Shown here in pieces: positions 19,309 to 31,356 of a stretch of DNA of 64,000 bases. The notes under the pieces are model-generated. The model searched no databases, was not told the DNA's origin, and worked only from the letters and a program-made list of their open reading frames with translations. The translations under genes were made by a program, and so were the position numbers. This DNA comes from Tricholoma matsutake (lineage: Eukaryota; Basidiomycota; Agaricomycetes; Agaricales; Tricholomataceae): contig AP026547.1 in NCBI GenBank assembly GCA_026075535.2, positions 5,456,001-5,520,000 on the forward strand, read 5' to 3'. Positions within the stretch are counted from its first letter, which is position 1, and each line of letters begins with the position of its first letter.

Positions 19309-21576
19309 TTATAGATAATAACGATCTCCTATCAACTGATATCAGTTTAAGGAGACGATCACATGTGGGGAACTGACCTATCTGACCCATTCCAGGCTGC
19401 ATCAACCACACCTTCCGACCGTAGCCTTCGGGGTTCCCCAAAGCTTGGTAGCCCTCTAACCAACCTTCGCGCATCTCGTCATCCACAGCACCACAAACGA
19501 TCCTCACCTTCTGGAATGCGCGGCGCAGGACTGACACGCCTCCTCCCCGTGCAACAAGAAAGGTGACAAAAATAATTCTGTCTTCCCTCACGCCATGATC
19601 TAAGAGGATACGTATAGCCATGAAAGCAGCAGCGCCAGTCCCGATCTGCCAAAAGGGATAATTAATACATTTTCGATGCAATGGAACCCGATTACCTGAG
19701 CATCGAGTACAAATACCCAAGATTCCTCGGCCAAGTGCCTCATGCGAATACACGTAGGGAGCATCACATGCAATAATAGTGGCTCACCACTCTGTACATC
19801 AGATTGAACCAGCAAAGAGCCCACAGGCACGTCATTAATCACCCTTCGGAAACCGCGCTCAAGGGCACCCCCTCTGTCCCCAACATTGTATCAGAAAGTC
19901 AGTCTTTACATGGGCTGATGCTCACGATCGCAGGATTGATACACCACATATGTGCTATGCGAAAAAATGAAGGTCAGATAAGAACCGTGAAAGTCAAATG
20001 CTTGCCTTTGTGTCCAAGATCTGCCCGTGAGACTCTACCCCTACCGGAGTTGTTACCACCTTAGGTATGTACGGAAGATACTGCAAAGCACTCTCCACCA
20101 AGATTGTCGAGAGGCGATCCGCGAAGAAAACAAAATCTTGACGACTGCAAGACTTGGACCGCAGAATTGTGTAGATACCCTAAATTGGTAAAATATGAGA
20201 GATATGGACCCGCAAAACCACAATACTAACTTTGAGCTGAGGTGTTTGTGGGAGGACTCTGAGGTCTAGATCTTCGATGCTTTCTGGAGTGGATGCACCA
20301 GATTGACTCCCAAAGTAAAGATGTGGGATGGCTAGTTTCTGTCGAAACTGATTCGCGCGTTCTTGTAATTGTCGTCGTATGTGGGCTGATATCAGTTCAA
20401 TTGCGACGGCGTTCTTTGATCCAGGTACGATCTGCGAGCATTTCTAAATCCAGCAAACATCAACGTATACATTATTGGGCATACTATATCCGCATAAGTG
20501 GCAGTCGGTCGAACGAAATTGTCGTATGATGGTTTCACAAACCGAAGATATCTGCATCCTTTGTAAACCCTCCTTAAGGTTAAGTGCGTAGATCGACCCA
20601 CTGATCTAGAATGCCTTCTACGTTTCTTCCGCGTTCTTTGACATCTCTCTGAAGTCGTCGAGCAAGCATGAGGTCCGAATCACATTGAACAAACACCTAA
20701 GCTTGACCATTAAAACAAGTAACTGGTCTTCCGCAAACGCTAACCTTAAGGTCATATAACGCCCTGAGTGCCGGATCGTGTAGAGCCATGATGCCCTCAG
20801 CTATACAAATATCTTTTTGAGCTTAGCTAGCCTCGAGCCAAGATACAGACGAACTTATGATGATGGTGGCACCATATAGATATTTCGTCTCTTCTAGTCG
20901 TTGGTGCTTAGCAAACGAGTAGACTGGGATATTTGATTGTTTGCAAGCCTTGAGCTCCCCCAAGCACTACGTCCAAAAATAAAGGGAAAACGATAATCAT
21001 TAATATCCAGTAGAACTTACTGCTGCGAACATGGGCATGTCGATGGCGTCCGGGTGATCGAAATCGAGGAGATTTGCATGCGCTAGTTCCAGTTCTTCGG
21101 GAGAATGTAGTTTATAGAAGCTATCCTTCCGGCAAATGGATCAGGATATGAGCTGGCAATATGAGGCGAATACCTAAATTACCTGTGAAAGTATGATTAC
21201 TGTGGGTATCGATCCAAGTGACTGAACTATCTGTCTCGCAACATGAGTCTGAAGCAAAGTAATTGAGTATCAGACCAGGAATCTAAAAGTGAAATATTCA
21301 TACCTTTCCACTACCGGATCCACCTGAATTGCACGTGCGGTCTACTCAGTATGAGCCCTAATATCCCAACTGCAGGAGCGCTCACCGGCAACGGCAACAA
21401 CGTAAGCGTCACAGAGACGCTTGCCATCTTCTGCGTACCTAGTTACTCCAGTCAACGAGACGAAACGATCCAGCTAGCATGGCGTAAGAGCATTACCATG
21501 GAGGACGGCCATGAGACACAAGGACTGTATTTTTCTTCGGCTGGAGAGACAGTTCTTGCGGTGTTGTTTGTTTCAT
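19309..21576 (-). CDS. URK1: Uridine kinase / uracil phosphoribosyltransferase-like protein, 15 exons, 507 aa
   Basis: Pyrimidine salvage enzyme of the yeast Urk1 type: it phosphorylates uridine/cytidine to UMP/CMP and carries a C-terminal UPRT-like domain. Exons (plus coordinates): 21497-21576, 21386-21438, 21304-21323, 21183-21248, 21021-21125, 20855-20966, 20745-20800, 20602-20696, 20485-20551, 20231-20431, 20006-20179, 19926-19954, 19696-19873, 19378-19645, 19309-19328. They sum to 1524 nt (508 codons with stop). The P-loop GGSGSGKT is at residues 44-51 and DSFYK, FDHPDAIDMPMF and YLRFVKPSYDNFV follow. The UPRT part (about 278-507) has TPQLKGIYTILRSK, CGVSILRSGGALERGF and QIGTGAAAFMA, ending GQIGDRYYL. 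Introns are 48-62 nt; the one at 19955-20005 is GC-AG. No internal stops. Near yeast length (about 500 aa). A further 5' exon cannot be excluded. Confidence 0.92.
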
Positions 21577-21792
21577 GGGACTGTTCAGATCGCTAAGGCT
21601 ATGGTTGATAAAATCGTCTGGCATTGTCCTGCGTGTGCTAGGCGAGTAAGAACCAGTGGTGGACTCTTCGCGATCTCACCTTGATCGGAGTCTACATGCT
21701 TTGTTGATCCGTTACTTACCACGACCTCCTAGCCCAGAACATCCTTGGGCTTCAACTGTACATTCATGTACTCAATAAATATACAATGAATA

Positions 21793-23631
21793 TCATTCAT
21801 CCAGCAAAAAATCTGCAACAGTCTTCTCCATCTGATTACTGGTCATCTTTGCCTTTCTCCGCCCCTCAGGCTCCCCGTCTTCTGTAACTCCGAGAGAGGT
21901 TCGCACGTTCGAGAGAACCCACCTGGGTAGCGGCACAGAAGAGTGCTTGGTCCCAGCAGATCCAGTGCCAGCAGTGCCACGACTGCTTCTACTCGTGAGA
22001 GTCGTATGGCAGGCATAACAAAGAAAGGGCGTCAACGAGGTAATAGCCGATGGTGGTTCTGTTGAAAGCGGTGGGAGATGCGACGGATCCTTCAGAGATC
22101 GGACTGATATCTGCGACTTCCAGTCCTGGATACCAGACTGCGCCGGGCTGAAGTTATCACTTAGCAGAGCGACAGTTGAACGAAGTGTAACATTTACCGT
22201 TCACAAAGCACACAGATACTACTATTTCCTTCTTTTGGTGCCAACTTGGCACACGTCCGCACAATCGTAGACGCTGTGGAAGGATAGTCTCGCTCTAACC
22301 CGACTATGAAACCTGCGAAATAAAAAGAATTTACAAACAAACAGCGAACGAAATGATTACTCACTTCTCGTGAGAGCCCCAATACTTTGCTTGCCGCCTG
22401 AAAACCGCTCGCGTCCCACAACATTAAGTCCACTCCACCATGCCCAGATGGTGCATTCCTTCATCCCAATGTCTCGTAGCGGCAGAATAACGCGGATGGT
22501 TCGACTTTTTTGTCCATTCGCTTGCAGCGAATTGGCAGAAATCCTAGGTATCCATTCTTCCTGAGCTTCCTCTCTCACCCCAAACCCGCCACCCTGTGAG
22601 ATTGAAGATATTAGCGAGATTGAGAGTGATGTCAAGGAGGTTCCAAGAAGTAGATGAGAAGAACCCGTAGACATTGCGGTGTGGAGAAGGAGCAATCGAG
22701 TTATGGTTTGGATTGCGTTCGGAATGGCTGTTTGCGTTGGTAGGGATGATATATACCTCTGCAAGCGAGAAACAGGACTGTTAGCCGCAACCGACAGATT
22801 CGACAGAAAGAGATCTAGCATCAAATGTCAAATAGCACATCCAGGAAATAACCATGTTAATAATGTCAGAAGTGACTGACCTTCGTTTGTGACGTCAATC
22901 CCCAGATCCTGTGGTAGGGGCGGTCCGCCGATTCCCTTCCACCAATCATCGCTGAAAGCATCTTCAATACGCAACGAGATGAAGTCAAGTTTGTTATAAC
23001 GCTTAACCACAGCGCGAATTTCATCCGTCCTGTCTCTCATCTGTCTGACAAAATTAAGGATCAGTTGAAAATAAACCACAACGCAGGCGTACTCCTTGAA
23101 AGGCAGAACACGTCTCTACATAGCACACCGCAGCCTGTGGCCATACACTTAAATGGCGAGGATGATCCTTCCCTCCTTTGGGCTTCCGCATGTCGTCCGA
23201 TATCGGTAACTCCTGGGTGGAGAGGTAGCTTTGGTACACCAGGTCCAAAAGGACGGTTGAGCCTAATCCTCCAGACAACCCCACGAGAAGATTTCCAGAT
23301 GCCTTCGCTTTTCGGCGGGGACCATCAGGAACCGGATTGATCGACGGTTCTAACGAACGTCGAAACTTGGCAGCAATCATCAGAAAGAAACACTCCCTGA
23401 AAGAACATCAGCGCATTCGTGCTACACATTTCGTTCACATACTTGCAATATACTGCGAAACGGATAACGATATTTCCAGTCTTCGTTTTACATTTTATGC
23501 ACTCTTTCCCTTTGTCAAACTTTGGGCGACCTTCTTGATAGTTATTTATGATGAACTTAGACGCAGTAAGGCGACTCACGCAGCATAACAGCATCTTTGT
23601 CAGTGTCCGGATTTCCGCATGATGTGGACAT
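21793..23631 (-). CDS. NCS2: Cytoplasmic tRNA 2-thiolation protein 2 (Ncs2/Ctu2), 7 exons, 508 aa
   Basis: Partner of Ncs6/Ctu1 in adding the 2-thio group to wobble U34 of Lys, Glu and Gln tRNAs, using the Urm1 sulfur carrier. Exons: 23580-23631, 23443-23533, 23093-23396, 22881-23040, 22365-22814, 22198-22312, 21793-22147, summing to 1527 nt (509 codons with stop). Visible features: N-terminal zinc-ligand pairs KECIKCK and AVYCKECFF, then KFRRSLEP, a degenerate PP-loop LVGLSGGLGST, LPTQTAIPNAIQT, KQSIGALTR, FIVGLERDYP and the C-terminal cysteine pairs CVLCERPAQ and CYACHTTLTS. The last intron (22148-22197) was placed to keep ERPAQ in frame. The stop is 216 bp from the uridine kinase start, same strand. 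No disabling changes; CpG-rich like its neighbour. Confidence 0.92.
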
Positions 23632-24689
23632 AGTCTCCGGTAGCTAACCTAATATAACGGATGATAGGCGATAGTCAATTTAGCACGTGGTGTGTCACAG
23701 GGGTCATTCAGTTTTTCGGTTAGAAAATCCGATCGGAAATGTTCGGACCTTTATTTTTTATTTTTTATTTTTTATTTTTTTTTGGTGGAACGCTTGAGCC
23801 CGAAGCTCCGGTCAACTCTGACAACTGACAAGGTCAGCATGGGAGGACGCGCTGAGTTAGGGAAATCATTGCTGAAGACCCGAAAATATCACCTAGGGGA
23901 AATACCTTTACGTACGCTACCATGTGCCAGCAGTGTTGGACTCGCCATCTCAAAGATTATAGGATAGGGCCGTGGCCCAAAACTATTATCTATTCTGCCC
24001 CGGAGGGCGGCGAGATGAAATACCAACTAAAACCCCTTGCTGCCAGATCCAGTTATTCAGCAGACTGTCTTCATCCTTTAGGACTCCACTCCAGGTTTGG
24101 AGTATAATTCCCTGTGTCAGAGCACTTCTGTCTTGCAGCTTCCTGTTTGTGGACAGGATGTCTAAGTGGAGTCATTAGTTTACTTGTGCTACCCATCTAT
24201 TGTGGATCTCATCTGGTGAGTGGAACAAGGGGGAACCAGGATTACAAAAATTGCCTGGGGTAGGCAAATTTTTTAACGGGTGGCAGCCTGACCCCCCCTC
24301 CCCTACCTTCCAAAAAAGGAAATGTCAGGCCAATAAAGGAAGTTTCACAAAAAAACATGAGCAAATTTTATTGGAACTAAGAATTAGTAAGAAAGACATC
24401 ATTTTTCGGGTCCCTCTATTGATGTTGATGCTTAGTGGGTCGAACATGGTTCGAACAACGCCAATTTCGAGGTGCCACATCGAAGTTGAGGCAATCCAGA
24501 TGGAATTATGAATGGCCAACTCGTCAATTGCACATTGGAGAGCAATGGAAAGCAAGAACAACATACCCACAATGTCTCGCCCCACATTGGACAGCAACAT
24601 TAGAATTTCTTGAGCCGCTATCGACAGGTATCCCACAAATACAAGCCGTGACTTCCATCATATCCCATGTTCGGTAGCATAGGTAGAAC
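23632..24689. other. NCS2 upstream region and unassigned sequence
   Basis: The first part (to about 24110) is CpG-rich and should hold the NCS2 promoter. A TATTTTTT-type microsatellite sits at about 23750-23782. From about 24200 the sequence becomes CpG-poor again. Short frames on both strands (for example 24325-24636 minus, 24435-24677 plus) have no recognisable motif. Confidence 0.45.
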
Positions 24690-24776
24690 ATAAAAACAAA
24701 GAGAAAACTATTAGTTAGTAATAAGAAAAATAATTTCCTAGGGCCCAAATGATGATAGACATTGTTTGGGCCCTTT
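24690..24776 (-). repeat. Palindrome plus intron-like cassette, copy 2
   Basis: Palindrome GGGCCCAAAT...ATTGTTTGGGCCC at 24741-24773. On the minus strand it is followed by a T-rich tract, TTACTAACTAAT and TTTTTATGTTCTACC. This is the same order as in the cassettes at 9801-9887 and 61629-62148, but here both splice dinucleotides are degraded. Confidence 0.6.
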
Positions 24777-25022
24777 TTTTCCATGCGTCATTGTCATCAT
24801 CCATTGGTGGTGGTGGATTTGTGGTGTCCCCACCCCATCCTGTCCCCCTCATGCTCCCCATCATTTCCATTGTCCCTGGTGCTGTGCTCATCTTCCCTGT
24901 GGTTCCTATCATAGTCACCTACCATATTTTTTCAGCCATTGTCACTGTCCATAGTGGGTGTGGTGTTCATGGGTATGGGTGTGGGTACCAAAAATATACC
25001 CAGGGGGTACCCATGTCATGCC
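24777..25022. repeat. CpG-poor repeat tail ending in a hAT-like terminus
   Basis: A pyrimidine-rich stretch (CCCC/CATT-rich) ends with ACCCAGGGGGTACCCATGTC then ATGCCTCA. This resembles the right end of the hAT MITE at 51337-51877 (GGGTTACCCATGCCGTGCCC). The left end was not found. It abuts the C-terminus of the helicase. Confidence 0.35.
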
Positions 25023-25636
25023 TCAAGGATTCATAATTGGGGAGTGCAATTGATCTCCATCAGCTGTTCTTAATTTTTTCGTGGGCCTTGTGAAGGAAAC
25101 ATTATTTGGTCCCACTTGAAGTTCTGGTGATTGTCCATGCTTAGAAATTTTTACTATGTATTGGCTAGGTTTTGTTATACCATGAGGCCACTCCAAGTAG
25201 GGATCATTGGAGCTCCGGTATAAAGCTGTATGCATTGTAGATGGAATGTAGTCTTTTACAGTTTTTTGACAAAAAAATGCAAGCAGAGTGTTTTGTTGTT
25301 GCACTATGGCAGAATCTATTTTAAGCTCTCAATGAAACTGCAAAGTTGTCATTGAGTCCAACAGTTCCAATTCATGAAATTCTTGCCAGAGTGCACCAGA
25401 TGCTCCTCCTTGAATTTTGTGGAGATGAAACCCTGTTAATATCAGTGGGCCTGCAGCGGTAGAACCTCTTGAAAGGGCAGTGCAATATGCTTGGTGGGTC
25501 TCACTATGGCTTAAGTCAACTACACTAAAAGCATGTGTTTTGCCTTGTGAAGCATAGTTGGTCATTGAAAAGTTGGGCAATACTTCTACTTGGTTACAAG
25601 ATATTGTGAGCTGAGTGTCATCTGGCAGACAAACAG
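25023..25636 (-). pseudogene. PIF1-like helicase, C-terminal part (separated from its N-terminal part by Gypsy B)
   Basis: The frame continues the helicase of 31357-32694 across the Gypsy B insertion: VCLPDDTQLTISC, then NYASQGKTHAFSVVDLS and YCTALSRGSTAAGPLIL, matching the C-terminal helicase motifs (ASQGKT-type motif V region, LSRG-type motif VI) of PIF1-family DNA helicases. A TGA at 25329-25331 fits a lost Arg, after which the frame runs to the TAA/TAG region near 25023. In fungi such helicases are typical of Helitron-like and other repeat-borne genes; a host PIF1 is unlikely here because the sequence is CpG-depleted and broken. Confidence 0.75.
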
Positions 25637-25854
25637 TGTAAACCTGTTATGACTTGTTTACCTACACATTACACTTCTTGTTACCATGACTGACTACTCA
25701 CTTTGGATCTCAAACCATTACTTGTACTATGCTAGCCTTAGTCTTTGGAATACCATGCCCTATCTTATCATCTTGTGTGATTAGAAGTAAGTCCTCGTAT
25801 TCCTATTCATTTCTTATAGTGCTTGTCTACCCTCATATTGGAGGTAGACTCACA
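25637..25854 (+). repeat. 5' LTR of Gypsy B
   Basis: TGTAAACC...CTCACA, 218 bp, nearly identical to the 3' LTR. The scattered differences are mostly transitions. About 8-10 nt inside the element, TTTGATACCGATAACGG is the candidate primer-binding site. Confidence 0.92.
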
Positions 25855-25894
25855 CTTTTTTTTGATACCGATAACGGCGTGTTGTTGAACACCA

Positions 25895-27458
25895 TTGACA
25901 GTCCACATCAAACTGTCTCAATTGCCCTCGATTGCAACCTCCCTCACTATGTGCAGTAGGGGTCATCAAGTAACACCTCCTCCTGCATCACCCTCTCCGG
26001 GTTCATCACCTCTTTCTTCTTTGATGAACACATTGTCGCCTGCACCCTCTTCTAGAGCATCATCAGCTCTAAGCAAGAAACTATCTACTGTGCAAAGATC
26101 TTCTCAAACATGTTCATCATCCTCAGACGATGACTCTTCACATGCATATAGTCAGCTTTTCAACATGTCAACCAATGGTTTCGCAACTCTGATGCCCAAT
26201 AATGGGAAACAGCCTACAATCACCTCAGGTGTTATGACTGCAGAACTTTTACACTGTTTCAAACACTTTGTTCATGGTTACCTCGCAAACAAAGAGAATT
26301 TAGCAAAAGCCGAGTACGTCGCACATATACCATATGCATTTGAAGACCCACTTTTTAGTGATTGGTTCCAAACCTTGCAAAGTTATTATGAGAAGTTGTC
26401 CTTTGCAGAGTTCATGGCAAAAGTGCACGCTTGATGGTTAACAGTGGGGTGGGAGAAGGATCTTGCTTGTAAAGTCTGCAACATGAAACAGGGAACCACT
26501 CCTTTCTGGGATTTCTCTACCAACATTTGTTGCAATAATCTTTTGCTTAAGAACACTAAATACCACCTGTCACTTGCACAACTATGCACACAAATTGAGG
26601 CCAACTTATCACATGATCTCCTGAGTGCGTATGATTGTCACAAAGAAAATAACAAAACTGATTTGGATTCAAGTGATGAGAACACCATACCCACTGTGCA
26701 AGATGCTGTTGCCACTGCTGAAGCCAACGCCTGCAAAGCTGAACAGCATTTGGAGAAATTTGTACAAATGCTGATTAAACTCGATGAAAAAGTTCATGAA
26801 GAAATTGCCTCATGTCAAAAAGAGGCTGAGGATGTGTTTCGCAAGCTCAAATGGAGTGGCTCAAATGCAGGACTCTCAGATGGCGCGCGGTGAGCACCTG
26901 CAGTCTGTTCTCAACAGCAATCCATGTCTGTCTTCTACAAACACTACAAAGCCCAACTCTTCCTCTTACCCTGCAACTACTTCTCAAAGTAGACCTCCCA
27001 AATTAACTGATCTGGAACATCGTTATTTACCAGCGCACAGCAGATGTAAAAAGTGCAGAAACTTCTATGTCATGAATGGGCATGCCTGTGAGTTCCCCAG
27101 AAGAGAGGGATACATGGAAAGAACAATGAGCGCAGTGAACAGCACTCGTCAATGCCTGGGCCTCAGCATGCTCACTGTCCCTAGTGACAAAACACCTGTT
27201 GCAGTCATCTCCATCACAGTCTCTACCCCCTTTGCCCCAACTGTTGCACCTCCTCCCTTGCCTGTCACAGCCATGATGGGGATGACATCTTATCCTGTAG
27301 TGTCTGTTGGTCAACCCACAAACAAATACAACATTCTGCTGGGAGAGGACAGAGACCTATCTCTCGACTCGAATGACTCAGTGAGCACACACATTTCTTT
27401 TTACAGCCCCCACTTCATCTGGCATTGCGCTGTTGATGACGCTGTTTCTCATGATTGA
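25895..27458 (+). pseudogene. gag: Gag of Gypsy B
   Basis: The Ser/Pro-rich N-terminus and capsid-like core (MTAELLHCFKHFVHGYL, ADYVAHIPYAF-like, WFQTLQSYYEKLSF) run in one frame from about 25895 to 26893, broken by TGA at 26432-26434 (Arg expected, KVHA-R-WLTVGW). The second half has a coiled-coil-like region (AEANACKAEQHLEKFVQML). The nucleocapsid part continues in the next frame (to 27458) with a cysteine cluster HSRCKKCRNFYVMNGHACEFP. The frame change near 26890 may be a natural frameshift or an indel; I cannot tell. Confidence 0.75.
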
Positions 27459-28034
27459 GTACCTGTGGATGCTTTGATTGACCATGGGTCTCACATAGTT
27501 CTAATTGCCCAAGATCTAGTGTCTCAACTGAAACTTCACCCTCGCTTGTTACCACACAAATTTCCTGTATCGGGAGCCTTTTTTGGTGAATCATCCCCTT
27601 CCTCTTCTGTATTGCTTACCCACTGGGTTAAGCTAAAACTGCATCACCGAAATAATCTCTTCTCCACATGAACAGTTTGTGCTCTCATCGCTCCCCAGCT
27701 TTGCCACAAAATTATTCTAGGACTGCCTTTCATGTACCACAACAACATCACAGTAAATGTTTTGAACAACACTGCAGTAATGAATAATGGCTTCGATTTA
27801 TTACATCCTATTGCAATGTTACCACCTCGTGTCCTCGCTGCTCCTAAACTATGTGAAGTCATAGCAATGAACATTATTAACAGAAAATTACTACTCAAAG
27901 AACTACATGTCATATATGCTAAGCGTAAACCATATGTAGACAGATCTTTTGAAGCTGTAAGAATGCCTGATGTCATAGCTGCTGTACGCACACACATTGA
28001 GCAGTTGGCATCTGATGTTCACCTGCAAAATTAG
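27459..28034 (+). pseudogene. pro: Retropepsin and linker of Gypsy B
   Basis: VDALIDHGSHIVLIAQDLV carries the retropepsin active-site Asp, with DHGS in place of the common D[ST]GA. The later motif is LCHKIILGLPF. TGA codons at 27456-27458 and 27669-27671 interrupt the frame, and both fit Arg. After the protease, the linker (MPDVIAAVRTHIEQLA) ends in a 1-nt frame change near 28030. Confidence 0.75.
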
Positions 28035-30994
28035 CTGCAGATATTAAACAGAGTTACATGGATGTGTTCAAGCCTATCCCACACATCAACGAGATGCCAG
28101 ATATGGTTCTATGTAAAATTACACTTAAAGACGCCTCCAAAATGATTTGCACTCATTTATACTCCTGCCCAAGAAAGTTCAGGGAACCATGGTCGACCTT
28201 GATTAACAAACACCTAGAAGTGGGACAAATTCGTCCCTCTTGCAGCTCACATGCTTGACCCACATTTCTTATTCCTAAAGCAGACACTTCCATCTTACCA
28301 CATTGGGTGAACAATTACCGCCAACTGAATGTGAACATGGTGATGGACAGTCACCCCTTGCCGCATGTGGATGACATACTAGCAGACACTGGAAGAGGAA
28401 AAATTTGGAGTAAAATCGATATGATGGATGGTTTCTTTCACACAAAGATGGATCCAAAAAGTGTTCATCTCACCATGGTGACCACTCCTCTAGGCTTATA
28501 CAAATGGCTGGTCATCCCACAGGAGCTTCGAAACACTCCCCCTGTCCACTAGCGATGAGTAATGGAAGTATTGCATGCTTTCTTAGGCCACATTTGCCAC
28601 ATTTATCTCGACGACATTGTAATCTGGTCAAATACCCTTGATGAGCACATACAACACATCAAATTAATCATGAATGCACTAAGGAAATGTTGTTTATACT
28701 GCAATGAGAAGAAATCATCATTCTTCTTGACTAAACTGGAGTTCTTAGGACACAGAATCTCATGTGCTGGCATTGAGGCTTGCTCATCAAAGGTTGACAA
28801 AATCCTGCAATGGCCAATACCAAAGAATGCCTCAGATGTATGCAGCTTCCTAGGCTTGGTTCGTTACATCACTTCCTTTCTGCCTAACTTGGTGGATCAC
28901 ACTTCGTTGTTGACGCCCTTGACAACAAAAGACTGCGAGAAGAATTTTCCTGTTTGGACTGACAAATTAAACCATGCATTTGAGTCGATCAAAGCTCTGG
29001 TGGTTGGATGAGAATGCCTCACAGTTATTGATCACACTCACCGGGAAGACAACAAAATCTTTGTCACCTGTGATGCAAGCAACTTCCGCACTGGTGCTGT
29101 CCTAAGTTGGGGAAAAACCTGGGAAACCACCCAGGAAACCGCCCACCCAGTTGCTTTCGATTTGATGCAGCTCAAGGACACTCAAAAACATTACCCTGTC
29201 CATGAAAAAGAACTACTAGCAATCATCCATGTGCTAAAGAAATGATGCTTGGATCTCCTATCCTGGTGTACACAGATCATTGTATCTTGGAAAATTTCGA
29301 GACTCAAAAAGACCTCTCATGCAGGCAAGCCTGATGGATGGAACACATGTCCCAGTTTGACATGACGATCATTTATATTCAAGGGGAAGACAATATGGTG
29401 GCCAATGCCCTTTCACATCTACCGAGTGAGATTCCAGATTCTGACTCTTTCATTGATGTTGAAGTTGCTGACCCACCTCTGCAATGGGAACACTGGCTAA
29501 AACAAACAATGGTGAATGCAGTACTAATTGTCTCTGTTGATGCATCTTTCTTATGTGATGTATGTAAAGGATACAAAACTGACAAGTTCTGCAAAAAGTT
29601 GTCTACTGTCGATTGTAGCATTTCAGATATTCATTATGTGAATGATCTTTGGTATGTCAGGGATCATCTTGTTATTCCTTGTTACGGCACTCTCTGGGAG
29701 GATTTATTCTGCCTCGCACATGATACCCTTGGTCATTTCAGCAGCGATAAATCTTATGCAGCTATTCGAGATTCTTACTACTGGCCTAACATGCGCCACA
29801 ACCTTAAAAACATATATGTACCCTCATGCACTGAATGCCAATGAAACAAAGGGCAGACAACAAAACCAAGAGGTCCTCTACACCCTCTACCTGTGCCAGA
29901 TGGACATGGAGAATTGGTTTGCCTGGATTTTGTGGGTCCCTTGCCAGAAGATGATGGATTTAATTGCATCCTGACAATAACTGACTGCCTGGGCTCCAAC
30001 ATCCACATAATCCCTACCTGCACAAATATCACAGCTCAAAAACTCACAGGTATTTTCTTCACAGAATGGTACTGTGAAAACAGATTGCCTTCTGAGTTAA
30101 TCTCTGACAGGGACAAAGTTTTTGTGTTGAAATTTTGGAAGGCGCTTCATTCATTGACCGGTGTACACCTCAAGATGTCCACCACTTTTCACCCTCAATC
30201 GGATGGCAGTAGTGAGCACATTAACAAGACACTGAATCAATGCATATGCTTTCACGTTGAGCAGAATCAAAAGGGCTGGGTTCAGGGACTCCCTTTGATC
30301 CATTTCAACATGATGAACATGGTGAACAGCTCAACCAGATATTCAGGTTTCCAGCTATGCATGGGATGCTCACCACATGTTCTCCCCCCACTAATGCCCA
30401 CTTCATTGGCATATACTTCTGAAATTGACGCATGGACAGTGTTCACACAGATTTTGGCAGACGAAGCTGACACTAAGGATTCACTTTTAACAGCAAAAAT
30501 TGCACAAGCTTTATATGCTAATAAAGACTGTGGAGATGAAGATGTTTACAAAATTGGAGACAGAGTCATGCTATAAACACTTCATTGATGCCAAAAGTGG
30601 AAAGCTGAGGATAAGGACTGCATTGCTAAGTTCTTCCCTAGATTTGATGGCCCCCACATCATCACAGAAGCTTACCCAGAGTTTTCAGCTTACACCCTTG
30701 ACTTACCAAACTCACCTGATGTGTTCCCTACTTTCCATGCATCTGTACTGAAACACTACCACACCAACAATCCTGAGCTGTTCCCTTCCCATGAATTTGC
30801 ATGCCCTGGTCCTATCATAACATCCAACGGAGTTGAAGAATATACAATTGAAAAGATCATCAACCAGTGAAAATGGGGGCGAGGATTTCAGTACCTTGTC
30901 CACTGGAATGGCTTCAGCATGGAAGAATACCGATGGCTCCCTCGATGAGAGTTAGAGGACTGCAAAGCGCTGGATAGATGGCTCTCATGTATGG
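28035..30994 (+). pseudogene. pol: Gypsy B RT, RNase H, integrase and chromodomain, with many C-to-T stops
   Basis: Leader (MDVFKPIPHINEMPD); RT (WVNNYRQLN, KIDMMDGFFHT, YLDDIVIWSN catalytic box near 28610, GHRISCAGIE, SFLGLVRYI); RNase H (VTCDASNFRTGAVLS, EKELLAIIHVL, VYTDH with a short deletion before it, DNMVANALSHLP); integrase zinc domain (YYWPNM, CTECQ); core with the DD35E triad CLDFVGPL, ISDRDK and GSSEHINK; chromodomain (EYTIEKIIN, GFQYLVHWNGF, EYRWLP). Stops: TGA 28256, TAG and TGA near 28553-28558, TGA 29009, one near 29246 (TGG to TGA), 29335, 29842, a TAA near 30574 and TGA codons near 30586, 30868 and 30945. Nearly all are C-to-T on one strand. Confidence 0.9.
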
Positions 30995-31138
30995 ATTAGG
31001 GGACACACGGTAGCTTTTCCCACCAGGTTTTTGATGCACCTGTCATGAAGTTGATGATGAGTTTGAATTTTTTTTCTTTGCATTTTACCTCTTCTTAATT
31101 TTGATTTACACCCCTGCCTTTTTCTAAGGGTGGGAGGG

Positions 31139-31356
31139 TGTAAACCTGTTATGACTTGTTTACCTATGCATTACACTTCTCATTACCGTGACTGACTACT
31201 CACTTCGGATCTCGAACCATTACTTGTACTACACTAGCCTTAGTCTTTGGAATACCATGCCCTATCTTATCATCTTGTGTGATTAGAAGTAAGTCCTCAT
31301 ATTCCTATTCATTTCTTATAGTGCTTGTCTACCCTCATATTGGAGGTAGACTCACA
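31139..31356 (+). repeat. 3' LTR of Gypsy B
   Basis: Same 218-bp sequence as 25637-25854, preceded by the purine tract AAGGGTGGGAGGG and followed by the TSD AACAG. Confidence 0.92.

Larger units (their letters stand above)
25637..31356 (+). mobile_element. Gypsy B: complete chromodomain Ty3/Gypsy retrotransposon, 5720 bp, 5-bp TSD
   Basis: Two 218-bp LTRs (25637-25854 and 31139-31356), both starting TGTAAACCTGTTATGAC and ending GTAGACTCACA, enclose gag, protease, RT, RNase H, integrase and chromodomain on the plus strand. The 5-bp duplication AACAG lies on both sides (25632-25636 and 31357-31361). A purine tract GGGTGGGAGGG precedes the 3' LTR. The target is a PIF1-like helicase gene. Every gene of the element is broken by stops. 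Confidence 0.95.

Noticed and set aside
23590..24100. tRNA gene upstream of NCS2
   Set aside because: No A-box/B-box pair or cloverleaf could be traced; the TTTTTT tract is part of a microsatellite.
28035..30994. Reassigned genetic code (TGA read as Arg)
   Set aside because: TGA appears at many Arg sites in TEs, but both host genes use normal codons and NCS2 itself ends in TGA; CpG decay explains the TEs better.
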